From the NCBI RefSeq assembly GCF_009910705.1, contig NZ_JAAAXJ010000003.1, forward strand, positions 372,001 through 436,000: 64,000 nt of DNA, in the 5' to 3' direction. Both the position numbers and the translations under genes were made by a program. How positions within the stretch are numbered: position 1 is the first letter of the stretch; each line of letters starts with the position of its first letter. This document shows positions 18,823-26,209 of this stretch, piece after piece. Origin of the DNA: Microvirga arsenatis (lineage in GTDB: Bacteria; Pseudomonadota; Alphaproteobacteria; Rhizobiales; Beijerinckiaceae). The notes below the pieces were generated by a model, which made no database searches, was not told the origin of the DNA, and worked only from the letters and a program-made list of their open reading frames with translations.

Positions 18823-19260
18823 ATGAAGCGTAGTGTTTTCGTTGCCGGCCTGCTGGCGCTGGGAGTGACTGCCGCCATCGCGCAGAGCAATGTCGTCGAG
18901 CAGCGCCAGGCTCTCATGAAGGAGATGGGAGCCCAGACGCGTCCGATCGGCGCCATGATGCGCGGGCAGGAGCCCTTCGATCTCGCCAAGGTCCAGGCCG
19001 GCCTGAAGGTGTTTGCCGAGAACCCCAAGAAGTTCGTGACCCTCTTCCCGGAAAGTTCCAAGACCGCGGAGAAGACCGAAGCCCTGCCGGCCATCTGGGA
19101 GAGCAAGGCGAAGTTCGAGTCGCTCGGGAACAAGATGAGTCAGGACGCCCAGGCCGCCATGACGGCGATCAAGGACGAGGCCTCCTTCAAGGCGGAGATG
19201 CCGAAGGTCCTGCAGAACTGCGGCGCCTGCCACAACGAGTTCCGCAAGAAGACCTCCTGA
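18823..19260 (+). CDS. Cytochrome c' family protein
   Basis: A 145-residue periplasmic cytochrome. Residues 1-20 are a signal peptide ending AIAQ. The mature part is a four-helix bundle with the single heme-binding motif CGACH near the C-terminus followed by NEFRKK, the hallmark of cytochrome c'. Family motifs VVEQRQALMKEMGAQTRPIG and FPESSKTAEKTEALPAIW are present. Cytochromes c' bind NO or CO and may protect against nitrosative stress or carry electrons. The next gene, a diheme cytochrome c, follows 60 bp downstream across a terminator-like hairpin. A GGGGGAA stretch upstream may serve as the ribosome site. Confidence 0.92.
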   Translation: MKRSVFVAGLLALGVTAAIAQSNVVEQRQALMKEMGAQTRPIGAMMRGQEPFDLAKVQAGLKVFAENPKKFVTLFPESSKTAEKTEALPAIWESKAKFESLGNKMSQDAQAAMTAIKDEASFKAEMPKVLQNCGACHNEFRKKTS

Positions 19261-19276
19261 TTTCACGAAGCTCATG

Positions 19277-19301
19277 ACGGGCGGCCCATCGGGCCGCCCG
19301 T
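19277..19301 (+). terminator. Stem-loop between the two cytochrome genes
   Basis: ACGGGCGGCCC, a 3-nt loop, and the perfect complementary arm GGGCCGCCCGT, followed by a weak T-rich run (TTCATTT). It lies 17 bp past the cytochrome c' stop codon. It looks like a rho-independent terminator or attenuator that may allow partial read-through into the diheme cytochrome gene. Confidence 0.7.
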
Positions 19302-19320
19302 TTCATTTGGAGACGCGGCA

Positions 19321-20253
19321 ATGCGCAAGGCGCTCTTGGGGCTGTTCGCCCTGGCGATCATCGGTGTACTCGGCTTCCTGGCCCTGACCTCGCCATCGGC
19401 CTATCGCCTCGTCCGCGCGCAGACGCCGCTTCCCGACAGCAGCCGGCCCCCGAACGTCGAGAACGGCCGGGTCCTGTTCTTCGCGGGGGGGTGCACCTCG
19501 TGCCATGCCGTGCCCGAGCAGAGCGACAAGCTGAGGCTCGGCGGGGGCTACGCCCTGAAGTCCCCCTTCGGAACCTTCTACGTCCCGAACATCTCCCCTC
19601 ATAAACAGGACGGGATCGGCTCCTGGACGACGGCGGATTTCGTCCGCGCCATGCGCGAAGGAGTGTCCCCCGATGGGCGGCACTACTACCCGGCCTTTCC
19701 ATACACGAGCTACCAGCGCATGAGCCCCGAGGACCTCTCGGATCTCTTCGCCTTCATGCTGACCCTTCCCGCCGTCGAAGGCCGCACGCGGGATCACGAC
19801 CTGCCGTTCCCGTTCAACATCCGTCGAGGCGTCGGCCTCTGGAAGCTCGCTTTCCTCGATGGACGGGTTTTCGCGCCCGATCCGTCCAAGTCGGCGAGCC
19901 TGAACCGGGGAGACTACCTGGTGAACGGACCTGGTCATTGCGCCGAGTGCCACAGCGAGCGCAACCTCGCCGGCGCCATCATCGAGGAGCGCCGCCTCGC
20001 GGGCGGTCCCGATCCGGAGGGCAGGGGGATCGTGCCGAACATCACGCCGCATCAGACCGGGATCGGCGGCTGGAGCCCCGACGAGGTGGCGACGCTGCTG
20101 AAGACCGGCGAGACGCCCCTCTTCGACACGGTCGGCGGGCCCATGGGCGCCGTCGTCGCCAACACGGCCCAACTGCCCGAGGCCGACCGCCGGGCCATGG
20201 CGGAATACCTGCTGTCCCTGCCGCCGAGGCCGGGCTTCAAGAGGCCGGAATAA
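19321..20253 (+). CDS. Membrane-anchored diheme cytochrome c
   Basis: A 310-residue protein with an N-terminal hydrophobic helix (residues 4-24), probably an uncleaved anchor, and two c-type heme domains. Heme 1 is at CTSCH (about residue 58) and heme 2 at CAECH (about residue 208). Each is followed by a PNI(S/T)PH segment and each domain has a candidate distal Met. This layout resembles the small cytochrome subunits that take electrons from periplasmic dehydrogenases (alcohol, aldehyde or nicotinate type). No matching dehydrogenase gene lies next to it; the nearest candidate is the lipoprotein sugar dehydrogenase near 59 kb. It probably passes electrons to a terminal oxidase. Confidence 0.9.
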   Translation: MRKALLGLFALAIIGVLGFLALTSPSAYRLVRAQTPLPDSSRPPNVENGRVLFFAGGCTSCHAVPEQSDKLRLGGGYALKSPFGTFYVPNISPHKQDGIGSWTTADFVRAMREGVSPDGRHYYPAFPYTSYQRMSPEDLSDLFAFMLTLPAVEGRTRDHDLPFPFNIRRGVGLWKLAFLDGRVFAPDPSKSASLNRGDYLVNGPGHCAECHSERNLAGAIIEERRLAGGPDPEGRGIVPNITPHQTGIGGWSPDEVATLLKTGETPLFDTVGGPMGAVVANTAQLPEADRRAMAEYLLSLPPRPGFKRPE

Positions 20254-20287
20254 GCTGTGGAGCGGCTGTGGACGGGCTGGGGATCGC

Positions 20288-20905
20288 TCAGTCCATCACC
20301 GCGGCTTTGAGGATGCACACCATCGTGGCGCGGCCGGGCCTGTCGCCGATGCAGCGCACGGAGTGGGGCCGGTCGCAGCGATAGCGCAGGCTCTCCCCGG
20401 CTTTCGCCTGCTGGACGACGCCGCCGACCTCGACCTCGAACTCGCCCTCGAGCACCGAAAGGCACTCGACGGAGCCGCGCTGGTGGCTGTCGGAATCGAG
20501 CACGCCGCCCGGCTCCGACTGCACGTCGTACCATTGCAGCCATTCGATGGTCTTGAGCCAGCCGATGATGGCGAGCCGCATCTTGCCGTCCTCGGAGACG
20601 AGGATCGGCGTGTCCGCCTTGGACGACTTCTCGATGAAGGGCTCCTCGTCGCCGGAGGCGAGGACGCGCTCGATGGAGACGTCGAGGGCCTGGCTCAGGC
20701 GCCAGATGGTGGCCAGCGTCGGATTGGTCTCGTTGCGCTCGATCTGGCTGATGATCGACTTGGCGACGCCGGACTGCTCGGCAAGTTCGGACAGGGACAG
20801 GTTGTAGGCCTTGCGCAGGCGCTGGATCGTCTTGCCCATGTTGCCCGAGATGACATGCGCGCCCGATTCCAGGTCCCGGTTCCGTTCTTTGCCCTCGACG
20901 CCCAT
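20288..20905 (-). CDS. XRE-family transcriptional regulator with C-terminal cupin domain
   Basis: A 205-residue regulator. A helix-turn-helix lies at about residues 24-80 (MGKTIQRLRKAYNLSLSELA, SKSIISQIERNETNPTLATIW is broken here as visible helices 2-3). A small-molecule-sensing cupin barrel lies at about 115-200 (QRGSVECLSVLEGEFEVEVG; GESLRYRCDRPHSVRC). This architecture (PuuR/SutR-like) usually represses neighbouring transport or catabolic genes in response to a ligand. The EamA transporter gene lies 117 bp upstream on the same strand, so it may be the regulated partner. An alternative start is the internal Met at residue 23 (MGKTIQRL). Confidence 0.9.
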   Translation of the reverse strand: MGVEGKERNRDLESGAHVISGNMGKTIQRLRKAYNLSLSELAEQSGVAKSIISQIERNETNPTLATIWRLSQALDVSIERVLASGDEEPFIEKSSKADTPILVSEDGKMRLAIIGWLKTIEWLQWYDVQSEPGGVLDSDSHQRGSVECLSVLEGEFEVEVGGVVQQAKAGESLRYRCDRPHSVRCIGDRPGRATMVCILKAAVMD

Positions 20906-21022
20906 CGCTGCCTCTGTTCTGAAAAACCGTACGCCCGTTTCTCAAAACGGTTGTGGGGTAATCGGCAGACCGGGTCAAGCACCGGCGCGGCCACGGTCGC
21001 CCTTTTCCCTGCGGACGCCTTT

Positions 21023-22006
21023 TCAGACACCCGGGCGCTGGGGCGAAGCCTGGAATTCCTTGGTGCGCAGCAAGCCGATCCGGTGCTCCCGCCAGACGAT
21101 GAACAGGCCGGTCGCTGCCACGATGGCGCCGCCGGTGAGAACGGTCGGCGTGGGCAGGTCCCCGAACATGAACCAGCCGAACAGGAGCGCCCAGATCATA
21201 GTGGTGTATTCGAAGGGCGCGATCACCGACGTGTCCGCAAACCGGTAGCTCTGGGTCAGCAGGATCTGGCCGATCCCGCCGAGGATGCCGCCGATCACGA
21301 ACAGGCCCCAGTCCATGGCATCGGGCATGCGCCACCCGAAGATCATGGTCAGGAGGGAGAGGAGCGAGGCCAGGATGAAGAAGTAGAAGACGATGGCGCC
21401 CGTCTTCTCGGTCGCGGTGAGGCGGCGCACCTGGATCATGGCGCCTGCGGAGCAGAAGGCCCCGGCGAAGGCGCAGAGTGCCCCTAGCGTCGGCCCGGCG
21501 CTCAAGCCTCCGGAGAACGTCTCGACCCTCAGATAGGGCGAGAGCATGATCAGAACGCCCACGAAGCCGATGGCCACGGCCGTCCAGCGATAGGCCCGGA
21601 CCTTCTCGTTGAGGAGAAGGGCCGCCAGGATCACGACGATCAGGGGCGAGGCGTAGCCGATGGCGATGGCATCGTGCAGGGGCAGGTACGAAAGGGCGGC
21701 GAAGCCCAGATACATGCCGCTCGTGCCGATCAGGCCGCGCTTGAAATGCCCGGCCACGTTCCGCGTTCTGACCGCGTTGACGAGGTCGCCCTGCCACCTG
21801 AGCCAGATCAGGAGCGGCAGGAGGGCGAAGGACGAGCGGAAGAACACGACCTCTCCCACGGGATAGCGGGTCATGAGCGTCTTGAGCGTCGCCGACATCA
21901 TCGTGAAAACGAGGGCGGACAGGACTTTGAGGGAGATCCCCAGGAGAGGTTTCACAGGAGGCGCATCGTCAGGAGCGGGATCGCGGCGGGAGGGGAGGAA
22001 AGACAA
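21023..22006 (-). CDS. DMT-superfamily transporter with two EamA domains
   Basis: A 327-residue membrane protein with about ten transmembrane helices in two EamA repeats. Motifs include YPVGEVVFFRSSFALLPLLI and SGMYLGFAALSYLPLHDAIA, which are typical of the RarD/YdcZ-like branch, and FEYTTMIWALLFGWFMFGD in the second repeat. It is probably an exporter of amino acids or other small metabolites. The second EamA gene at 1956-2891 has similar length and motifs, so the window carries two distant paralogues. It lies between the XRE-cupin regulator gene and the small membrane protein gene, all on the minus strand. Confidence 0.87.
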   Translation of the reverse strand: MSFLPSRRDPAPDDAPPVKPLLGISLKVLSALVFTMMSATLKTLMTRYPVGEVVFFRSSFALLPLLIWLRWQGDLVNAVRTRNVAGHFKRGLIGTSGMYLGFAALSYLPLHDAIAIGYASPLIVVILAALLLNEKVRAYRWTAVAIGFVGVLIMLSPYLRVETFSGGLSAGPTLGALCAFAGAFCSAGAMIQVRRLTATEKTGAIVFYFFILASLLSLLTMIFGWRMPDAMDWGLFVIGGILGGIGQILLTQSYRFADTSVIAPFEYTTMIWALLFGWFMFGDLPTPTVLTGGAIVAATGLFIVWREHRIGLLRTKEFQASPQRPGV

Positions 22007-22070
22007 TCACGATGACGCTCCCGCGTGAAGGCCCAATCGGCGCGGAAGCCCCTGCGCCGGATGCATGGGT

Positions 22071-22328
22071 TCAGGATCGCGCCGTCCGCGAGCGTTTCAC
22101 GTGCGAACGAACATAACCGATGGCAGTGAGTGCGAGCCAGGCCGCCTGAGTGATGAAGGAGGCCAAATTGAAGTCGAAGAGCAGTGAATAGAGAATAAGG
22201 AGCGCGCCGAGCGCATTGAGAAGCGCATAGCGGCCGTCCTCTACGCTCAGAAGGCCGAGCTGCAACAGCCCGTATGCCGAAAGATAGGCCGCAACCCCGA
22301 TCAGTCCGACCAGATCAGATACATTCAT
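22071..22328 (-). CDS. Small membrane protein, CBU_0592-like
   Basis: An 85-residue protein made almost entirely of three hydrophobic stretches (residues 5-27, 33-50, 55-73) with a basic C-terminal tail (HVKRSRTARS). The pattern LVGLIGVAAYLSAYGLLQLG followed by YALLNALGALLILYSLLFDF resembles the CBU_0592 small-membrane-protein family. That family is widespread in alphaproteobacteria and of unknown function. It lies upstream of the EamA gene on the same strand, with a 64-bp gap, and could share its transcript. Confidence 0.72.
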   Translation of the reverse strand: MNVSDLVGLIGVAAYLSAYGLLQLGLLSVEDGRYALLNALGALLILYSLLFDFNLASFITQAAWLALTAIGYVRSHVKRSRTARS

Positions 22329-22453
22329 CAGTGATCTCCGCCCGAGTCGAACTGGGCCTGAATGGGAAATCGATCCGTCATGGAACCGGATCTCTGCCTA
22401 ACCCACGGATGTCGAGGGGTGAAGGGGGACATCGCCCTGCCCGCTGCGGCCCG

Positions 22454-22482
22454 GCGTCACAAATCTGCAAGAAGAGCGTCAT
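22454..22482 (+). promoter_or_regulatory. Pho-box-like triple repeat upstream of plcP-agt
   Basis: Three 7-mers, GCGTCAC, CTGCAAG and GCGTCAT, each separated by 4 nt (AAAT, AAGA), give the 11-bp period of PhoB binding sites (CTGTCAT-N4-CTGTCAT). The outer two match six of seven bases to each other, and the middle one keeps CTG..A. The site is 57 bp upstream of the metallophosphoesterase gene. The match to the consensus is partial, so control by PhoB is inference, but the gene pair is of the kind PhoB is known to switch on. Confidence 0.5.
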
Positions 22483-22538
22483 GAGAGCGAGACGCGAATC
22501 CCGGATGGCTGAGTGCCGACAGCTCTCCGGGGGGACCC

Positions 22539-23351
22539 ATGGCCCAGGACATGAACGCAATTCGGGTGCGCACCCTGTTTCTCTCCGATCTCCACCTCGG
22601 AACGAAGGGGTGTCAGGCCGGAGCCCTGCTGGACTTCCTCAGGGCCTATGAGGCCGACACGATCTATCTGGTGGGCGACATCGTCGATGGATGGAAGCTG
22701 AGATCTGGCTGGTACTGGCCCCAGGCCCACAACGACGTGGTGCAGAAGCTCCTGCGCAAGGTCCGCAAGGGCGCGCGCCTCGTCTATCTGCCCGGGAACC
22801 ACGACGAGTTCCTGCGCGACTACATCGGCGTGAATCTCGGTGGGATCGAACTGGCGGATCATGCCCTGCACGAGGCGGCCGACGGACGGCGCTACCTCGT
22901 GATCCACGGCGATCAGTTCGACCTCGTGGTGCGGCACGCCCGCTGGCTCGCCCTGCTCGGGGACGGGGCCTACAGCGCAGCCCTCTTCGTCAACACCTAT
23001 CTCAACATCGTGCGGCGGCGCCTCGGGCTCACCTACTGGTCGCTTTCGGCCTGGGCGAAGCTGAGGGTGAAGAACGCGGTGAACTACATCAGCCGGTTCG
23101 AGGAGCTTCTCGCCGCCGAGGCCCGGCGCCAGGAGGCCGACGGCGTGATCTGCGGGCACATTCACCATGCCGCCATCCATGACGGGTTCGGCGTGGCCTA
23201 CGTGAACACGGGCGACTGGGTGGAATCCTGCACCGCGGTGGTGGAGCATTACGACGGCTCCCTTCAGCTGGTTCGCTGGACGGAGGTTCAGCGGGATTGG
23301 GTCATCGGCCCGGCTTTCGATGAGCCTCACGCCAGCGAAAGGGCCGCCTGA
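22539..23351 (+). CDS. COG2908 metallophosphoesterase, probable PlcP-type phospholipase C
   Basis: A 270-residue calcineurin-like phosphoesterase. Metal-site motifs are SDLHLGT (D17, H19), GDIVDGW (46-52), GNHDEF (86-91), IHGDQFD (122-128) and CGHIHHAAIHD (205-215). Automatic annotation would say UDP-2,3-diacylglucosamine diphosphatase (LpxH). However, S. meliloti PlcP, which frees diacylglycerol from phospholipids under phosphate starvation, belongs to the same COG and is often paired with a glycosyltransferase gene, as here. The glycosyltransferase start overlaps this stop (TGATG), so the two are translationally coupled. Together with the Pho-box-like repeat upstream, this makes lipid remodelling the better reading. 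LpxH remains possible. Confidence 0.75.
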   Translation: MAQDMNAIRVRTLFLSDLHLGTKGCQAGALLDFLRAYEADTIYLVGDIVDGWKLRSGWYWPQAHNDVVQKLLRKVRKGARLVYLPGNHDEFLRDYIGVNLGGIELADHALHEAADGRRYLVIHGDQFDLVVRHARWLALLGDGAYSAALFVNTYLNIVRRRLGLTYWSLSAWAKLRVKNAVNYISRFEELLAAEARRQEADGVICGHIHHAAIHDGFGVAYVNTGDWVESCTAVVEHYDGSLQLVRWTEVQRDWVIGPAFDEPHASERAA

Positions 23352-24358
23352 TGCGCCTGCTCATCGCAACGGATGCCTGGCGTCCTCAGGTGAACGGGGT
23401 CGTGCGCTCGCTGGAGCACATGGCCGGGGAGGCGCCGGGCTTCGGAGCCGAGGTGACCTTTCTCACGCCGGAGCGGTTCCGCTCCTTTCCGATGCCCACC
23501 TATCCGGAGATCCGGCTGGCCCTGGCGGGACCGGGCGCCGTCGCGCGGATCCTCGATGACGTCGCGCCCACCCATGTCCACATCGCGACGGAAGGCCCCA
23601 TCGGGCTCGCCACGCGCGCGGCCTGCACACGTCAGGGCAGGGCCTTCACCACGAGCTACCACACGCGCTTTCCCGAATATGTCGCGGCCCGAGCAGCCAT
23701 CCCCGAGGCCTGGTCCTATGCGGCGCTGAGGCGCTTCCACGGGAAGGCACGAGCCATGATGGTCAGCACGCCCTCCCTCGAGCGGGAACTGGCCGGTCGC
23801 GGCTTCCGGAACATCATGCGCTGGACACGGGGCGTCGACACCGCTCTCTTCCGGCCGAGGAACGAGCGCATCCTGGATGCGGCCGCGCCGGTCTTTCTCT
23901 ATGTGGGGCGCATTGCGGTGGAGAAGAATCTGGAGGCCTTTCTGCAACTCGACCTTCCGGGCACGAAGGTCGTCGTGGGGGACGGTCCCTTGCGAGGAGA
24001 GCTCGAGGGCCGATATCCCGAGGTCCGCTTCCTCGGCACCCTGGCAGGTGAGGATCTGGCGCGGGTCTATGCCTCGGCGGACGTGTTCGTCTTCCCGAGC
24101 CTCACGGACACGTTCGGGATCGTGCTGATCGAGGCGCTCGCCTCCGGCCTTCCGGTCGCAGCCTTTCCGGTGACAGGCCCGATGGACGTGATCGGGACCT
24201 CGGGCTGCGGCGTGCTGGGATCCGACCTGCGGGAGGCGGCCCTCGAAGCCTTGGAGATCCCGAAGGGCAGATGCCGGGCTTATGGCGAGACCTTCACCTG
24301 GCGGGAGAGCGCCAGGCAGTTCTTTTCCAACATCGCGTCTGCGCATTCCGGCTCCTAG
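23351..24358 (+). CDS. GT4-family glycosyltransferase, probable Agt-type glycolipid synthase
   Basis: A 335-residue GT-B glycosyltransferase. The N-domain starts MRLLIATDAWRPQVNGVVRS, the G-rich acceptor-side loop typical of lipid glycosyltransferases of the MgtA/PimB type. The C-domain has FLYVGRIAVEKNLEAFL, and FVFPSLTDTFGIVLIEALAS carries the EX7E-like sugar-nucleotide site. The usual role is adding a sugar to diacylglycerol or a phospholipid on the cytoplasmic face. Translationally coupled to the PlcP-like gene, it probably turns freed diacylglycerol into glycolipids (the Agt role in Agrobacterium). Sugar donor and number of sugars added are not readable. Confidence 0.8.
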   Translation: MRLLIATDAWRPQVNGVVRSLEHMAGEAPGFGAEVTFLTPERFRSFPMPTYPEIRLALAGPGAVARILDDVAPTHVHIATEGPIGLATRAACTRQGRAFTTSYHTRFPEYVAARAAIPEAWSYAALRRFHGKARAMMVSTPSLERELAGRGFRNIMRWTRGVDTALFRPRNERILDAAAPVFLYVGRIAVEKNLEAFLQLDLPGTKVVVGDGPLRGELEGRYPEVRFLGTLAGEDLARVYASADVFVFPSLTDTFGIVLIEALASGLPVAAFPVTGPMDVIGTSGCGVLGSDLREAALEALEIPKGRCRAYGETFTWRESARQFFSNIASAHSGS

Positions 24359-24365
24359 GCCGGCT

Positions 24366-24881
24366 CTACATCAGGAAGGCAGGATGCCGGTGGAGAGGCC
24401 TGGCCTTCTCACCCTCGAAAGGGCTTGCCCCATCGGCAGGCTGCGCCGAGGGCGCCTCGTCCCTGCACAGGGCCAGCATCTCGTGGATTTGCCGCTCGAG
24501 GCCCTGCAGCGTGGCGATCATGAGCCGGATCCGCTGCTCGGCTGCCGCCTGCATCTCCTCCTCGGACAGGGTGGTCGAGGAAGCGCCGGCGCTCACGCCG
24601 GGAAAGGAGCGGACCTCTTCCCTGGTGTGCCGGATCGCGGCGGCCATGCCTTCCAGAACCGTGCGGAACGGAACGACGTCCCTGGCATCCGGGGGCTCGC
24701 GCCTGAGGCGCTCGAGGGCTTCGAGGACGAGCTGCGTGTCGGCATTGCGGTTGCGCCGGGCGTATTCCTTCAGGAACCAGCGGCCCCGCGCGGTTTCCAT
24801 CACCGCGGCTTCGATCGTGTCGAAGTCCAGATCGCCGAAGGTGACCTTTGTCTCTTCATCGGGCATGGTGCCGGTGTCCAT
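24366..24881 (-). CDS. Conserved hypothetical protein, function unknown
   Basis: A 171-residue soluble protein that I do not recognise. Its recognisable part is TIEAAVMETARGRWFLKEYA followed by RRNRNADTQLVLEALERL (residues 23-60), a motif I associate with unnamed alphaproteobacterial proteins. The middle is helical (EEEMQAAAEQRIRLMIATLQ, EIHEML-like) and probably coiled. The last 30 residues are low-complexity and basic. No signal peptide or membrane segment. An alternative start is Met6. It is convergent with the glycosyltransferase gene, 7 bp away, and divergent from the MFS transporter gene. Nothing here points to a function. Confidence 0.65.
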   Translation of the reverse strand: MDTGTMPDEETKVTFGDLDFDTIEAAVMETARGRWFLKEYARRNRNADTQLVLEALERLRREPPDARDVVPFRTVLEGMAAAIRHTREEVRSFPGVSAGASSTTLSEEEMQAAAEQRIRLMIATLQGLERQIHEMLALCRDEAPSAQPADGASPFEGEKARPLHRHPAFLM

Positions 24882-25027
24882 CGATGCCAGGGGTGCGATT
24901 CCGCTCCTTCATCAGATGTGTGCAAAGCCGGTGCTCGCTCAACCCCTCTTACCCTTTGGAGAGGGAGTCTTGCACTGCGTTCTTGCGCTCCCGCCTCGTT
25001 TTTGGATCCCGGAAGCCCCCATTCCCG

Positions 25028-26209
25028 ATGCGTCCCATCAAAGCTCTCGAATTCCGGCTCGGTGCCCTGCAGGCCGCAAGCTTCACCAGCCACGGAATGT
25101 ATCTGCCCTTCTTTCCGCTCTGGCTGCAGAGCAAGGCCTTGTCGCCGACGCTGATCGGGTTCGTGGTCGCCATTCCCATCGTCGTGCGGATCCTGGCCAC
25201 CGCCCCGCTCCTGAGCCTCGCCGACCGCTCCTTCGGCGCACGGCGCCTGCTGCTCGCGAGCCATCTGGGCCAGCTCGTCGGGTTCCCGCTCTTCCTGCTC
25301 ACGGACAGCAGCCTCGCCATCATCGTCCTGGTGGCTCTCGTCGCCGTGGCGCAATCCTGCATCATCCCCGGCAACGATCTCGTCTCGACCAATGCGATCC
25401 AGCGCGATCCCGGCCTGAACTACGGGCGGATCAGGGGTGCGGGCTCGGTGGCGTTCTTCGTCACCAACATCGTCGGCGGCTATCTGGTCGGCGCCTTCGG
25501 GGCCGATGTGGTGATCCTGGCCCTCACGCTCATCCCGCTTCTCGGGATAGCGGCGACGCTGATCGTCGTCCCGCACGAGGTGCCCGAGCCCTCGGCCCCT
25601 ACGGCATCGACGGAAGGATCCGCCGCTCCGAAGCTGTCGAGGATCCTGTGGCTCGTGCTGATCGCCGGGGCCGTGACCCAGGGCAGCCACGGTGCGCTCA
25701 ATGCCTTTGCCAGCATCCACTGGCGTTCCATCGGCTTCTCGGACGAGGTGATCGGCTATTTCTGGGCCATCGGCGTCATCGCGGAGATCCTGATCTTCAT
25801 CGTGCTCGGCCGGGCGGTCGGGCGCGGATCGGGCGTGGACCTGATCCTGATCGGCTCGGCGGCAGCGGTGATCCGCTTCAGCCTCATGTCCCTTCAGCCG
25901 GGCACGGGCGTGATGCTCGCGCTGCAGGCCATGCACGCCCTGTCCTTCGCCGCCACCCATATCGGCACCATTGCGGCGCTCACCGCTCTCGCGCCGATGC
26001 AGGCGAGGGGCAGGGCCCAGGGCATCTATGGCTCCCTCGCAGCCCTGACCACCGCCGTCTCCACCATGCTGAGCGGCCTCATCTACAGCGAGGCGGGGGC
26101 AGGGGTCTTCGCGGCGATGGCTCCCCTCGGAGCCGTCGGCGTCGTCCTGGCCCTGCTGGTGCTCCGCCTGCAGAAGGATCAGCCCCAGAGGGCGGGCTCC
26201 GGCGGATAG
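25028..26209 (+). CDS. MFS transporter (MFS_1-like / HcaT-like)
   Basis: A 393-residue protein with about twelve transmembrane helices. The N-terminus FRLGALQAASFTSHGMYLPF followed by PLWLQSKALSPTLIGFVVAI is the pattern of the phenylpropionate (HcaT) / nucleoside-type branch of the major facilitator superfamily, with the loop RSFGARRLLLASHLG between helices 2 and 3. A cytoplasmic loop near residues 185-205 separates the two halves. ATG at 25028 is chosen because upstream in-frame codons run through intergenic DNA and lack hydrophobic character. Its last 31 bp overlap the convergent epimerase gene. The substrate is unknown. Confidence 0.87.
   Translation: MRPIKALEFRLGALQAASFTSHGMYLPFFPLWLQSKALSPTLIGFVVAIPIVVRILATAPLLSLADRSFGARRLLLASHLGQLVGFPLFLLTDSSLAIIVLVALVAVAQSCIIPGNDLVSTNAIQRDPGLNYGRIRGAGSVAFFVTNIVGGYLVGAFGADVVILALTLIPLLGIAATLIVVPHEVPEPSAPTASTEGSAAPKLSRILWLVLIAGAVTQGSHGALNAFASIHWRSIGFSDEVIGYFWAIGVIAEILIFIVLGRAVGRGSGVDLILIGSAAAVIRFSLMSLQPGTGVMLALQAMHALSFAATHIGTIAALTALAPMQARGRAQGIYGSLAALTTAVSTMLSGLIYSEAGAGVFAAMAPLGAVGVVLALLVLRLQKDQPQRAGSGG

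Noticed and set aside
22539-23351. Annotating the metallophosphoesterase simply as LpxH (UDP-2,3-diacylglucosamine diphosphatase)
   Set aside because: The motifs alone cannot separate LpxH from PlcP. The coupled GT4 glycosyltransferase and the Pho-box-like repeat favour PlcP, so I named it as probable PlcP and kept LpxH as an alternative.
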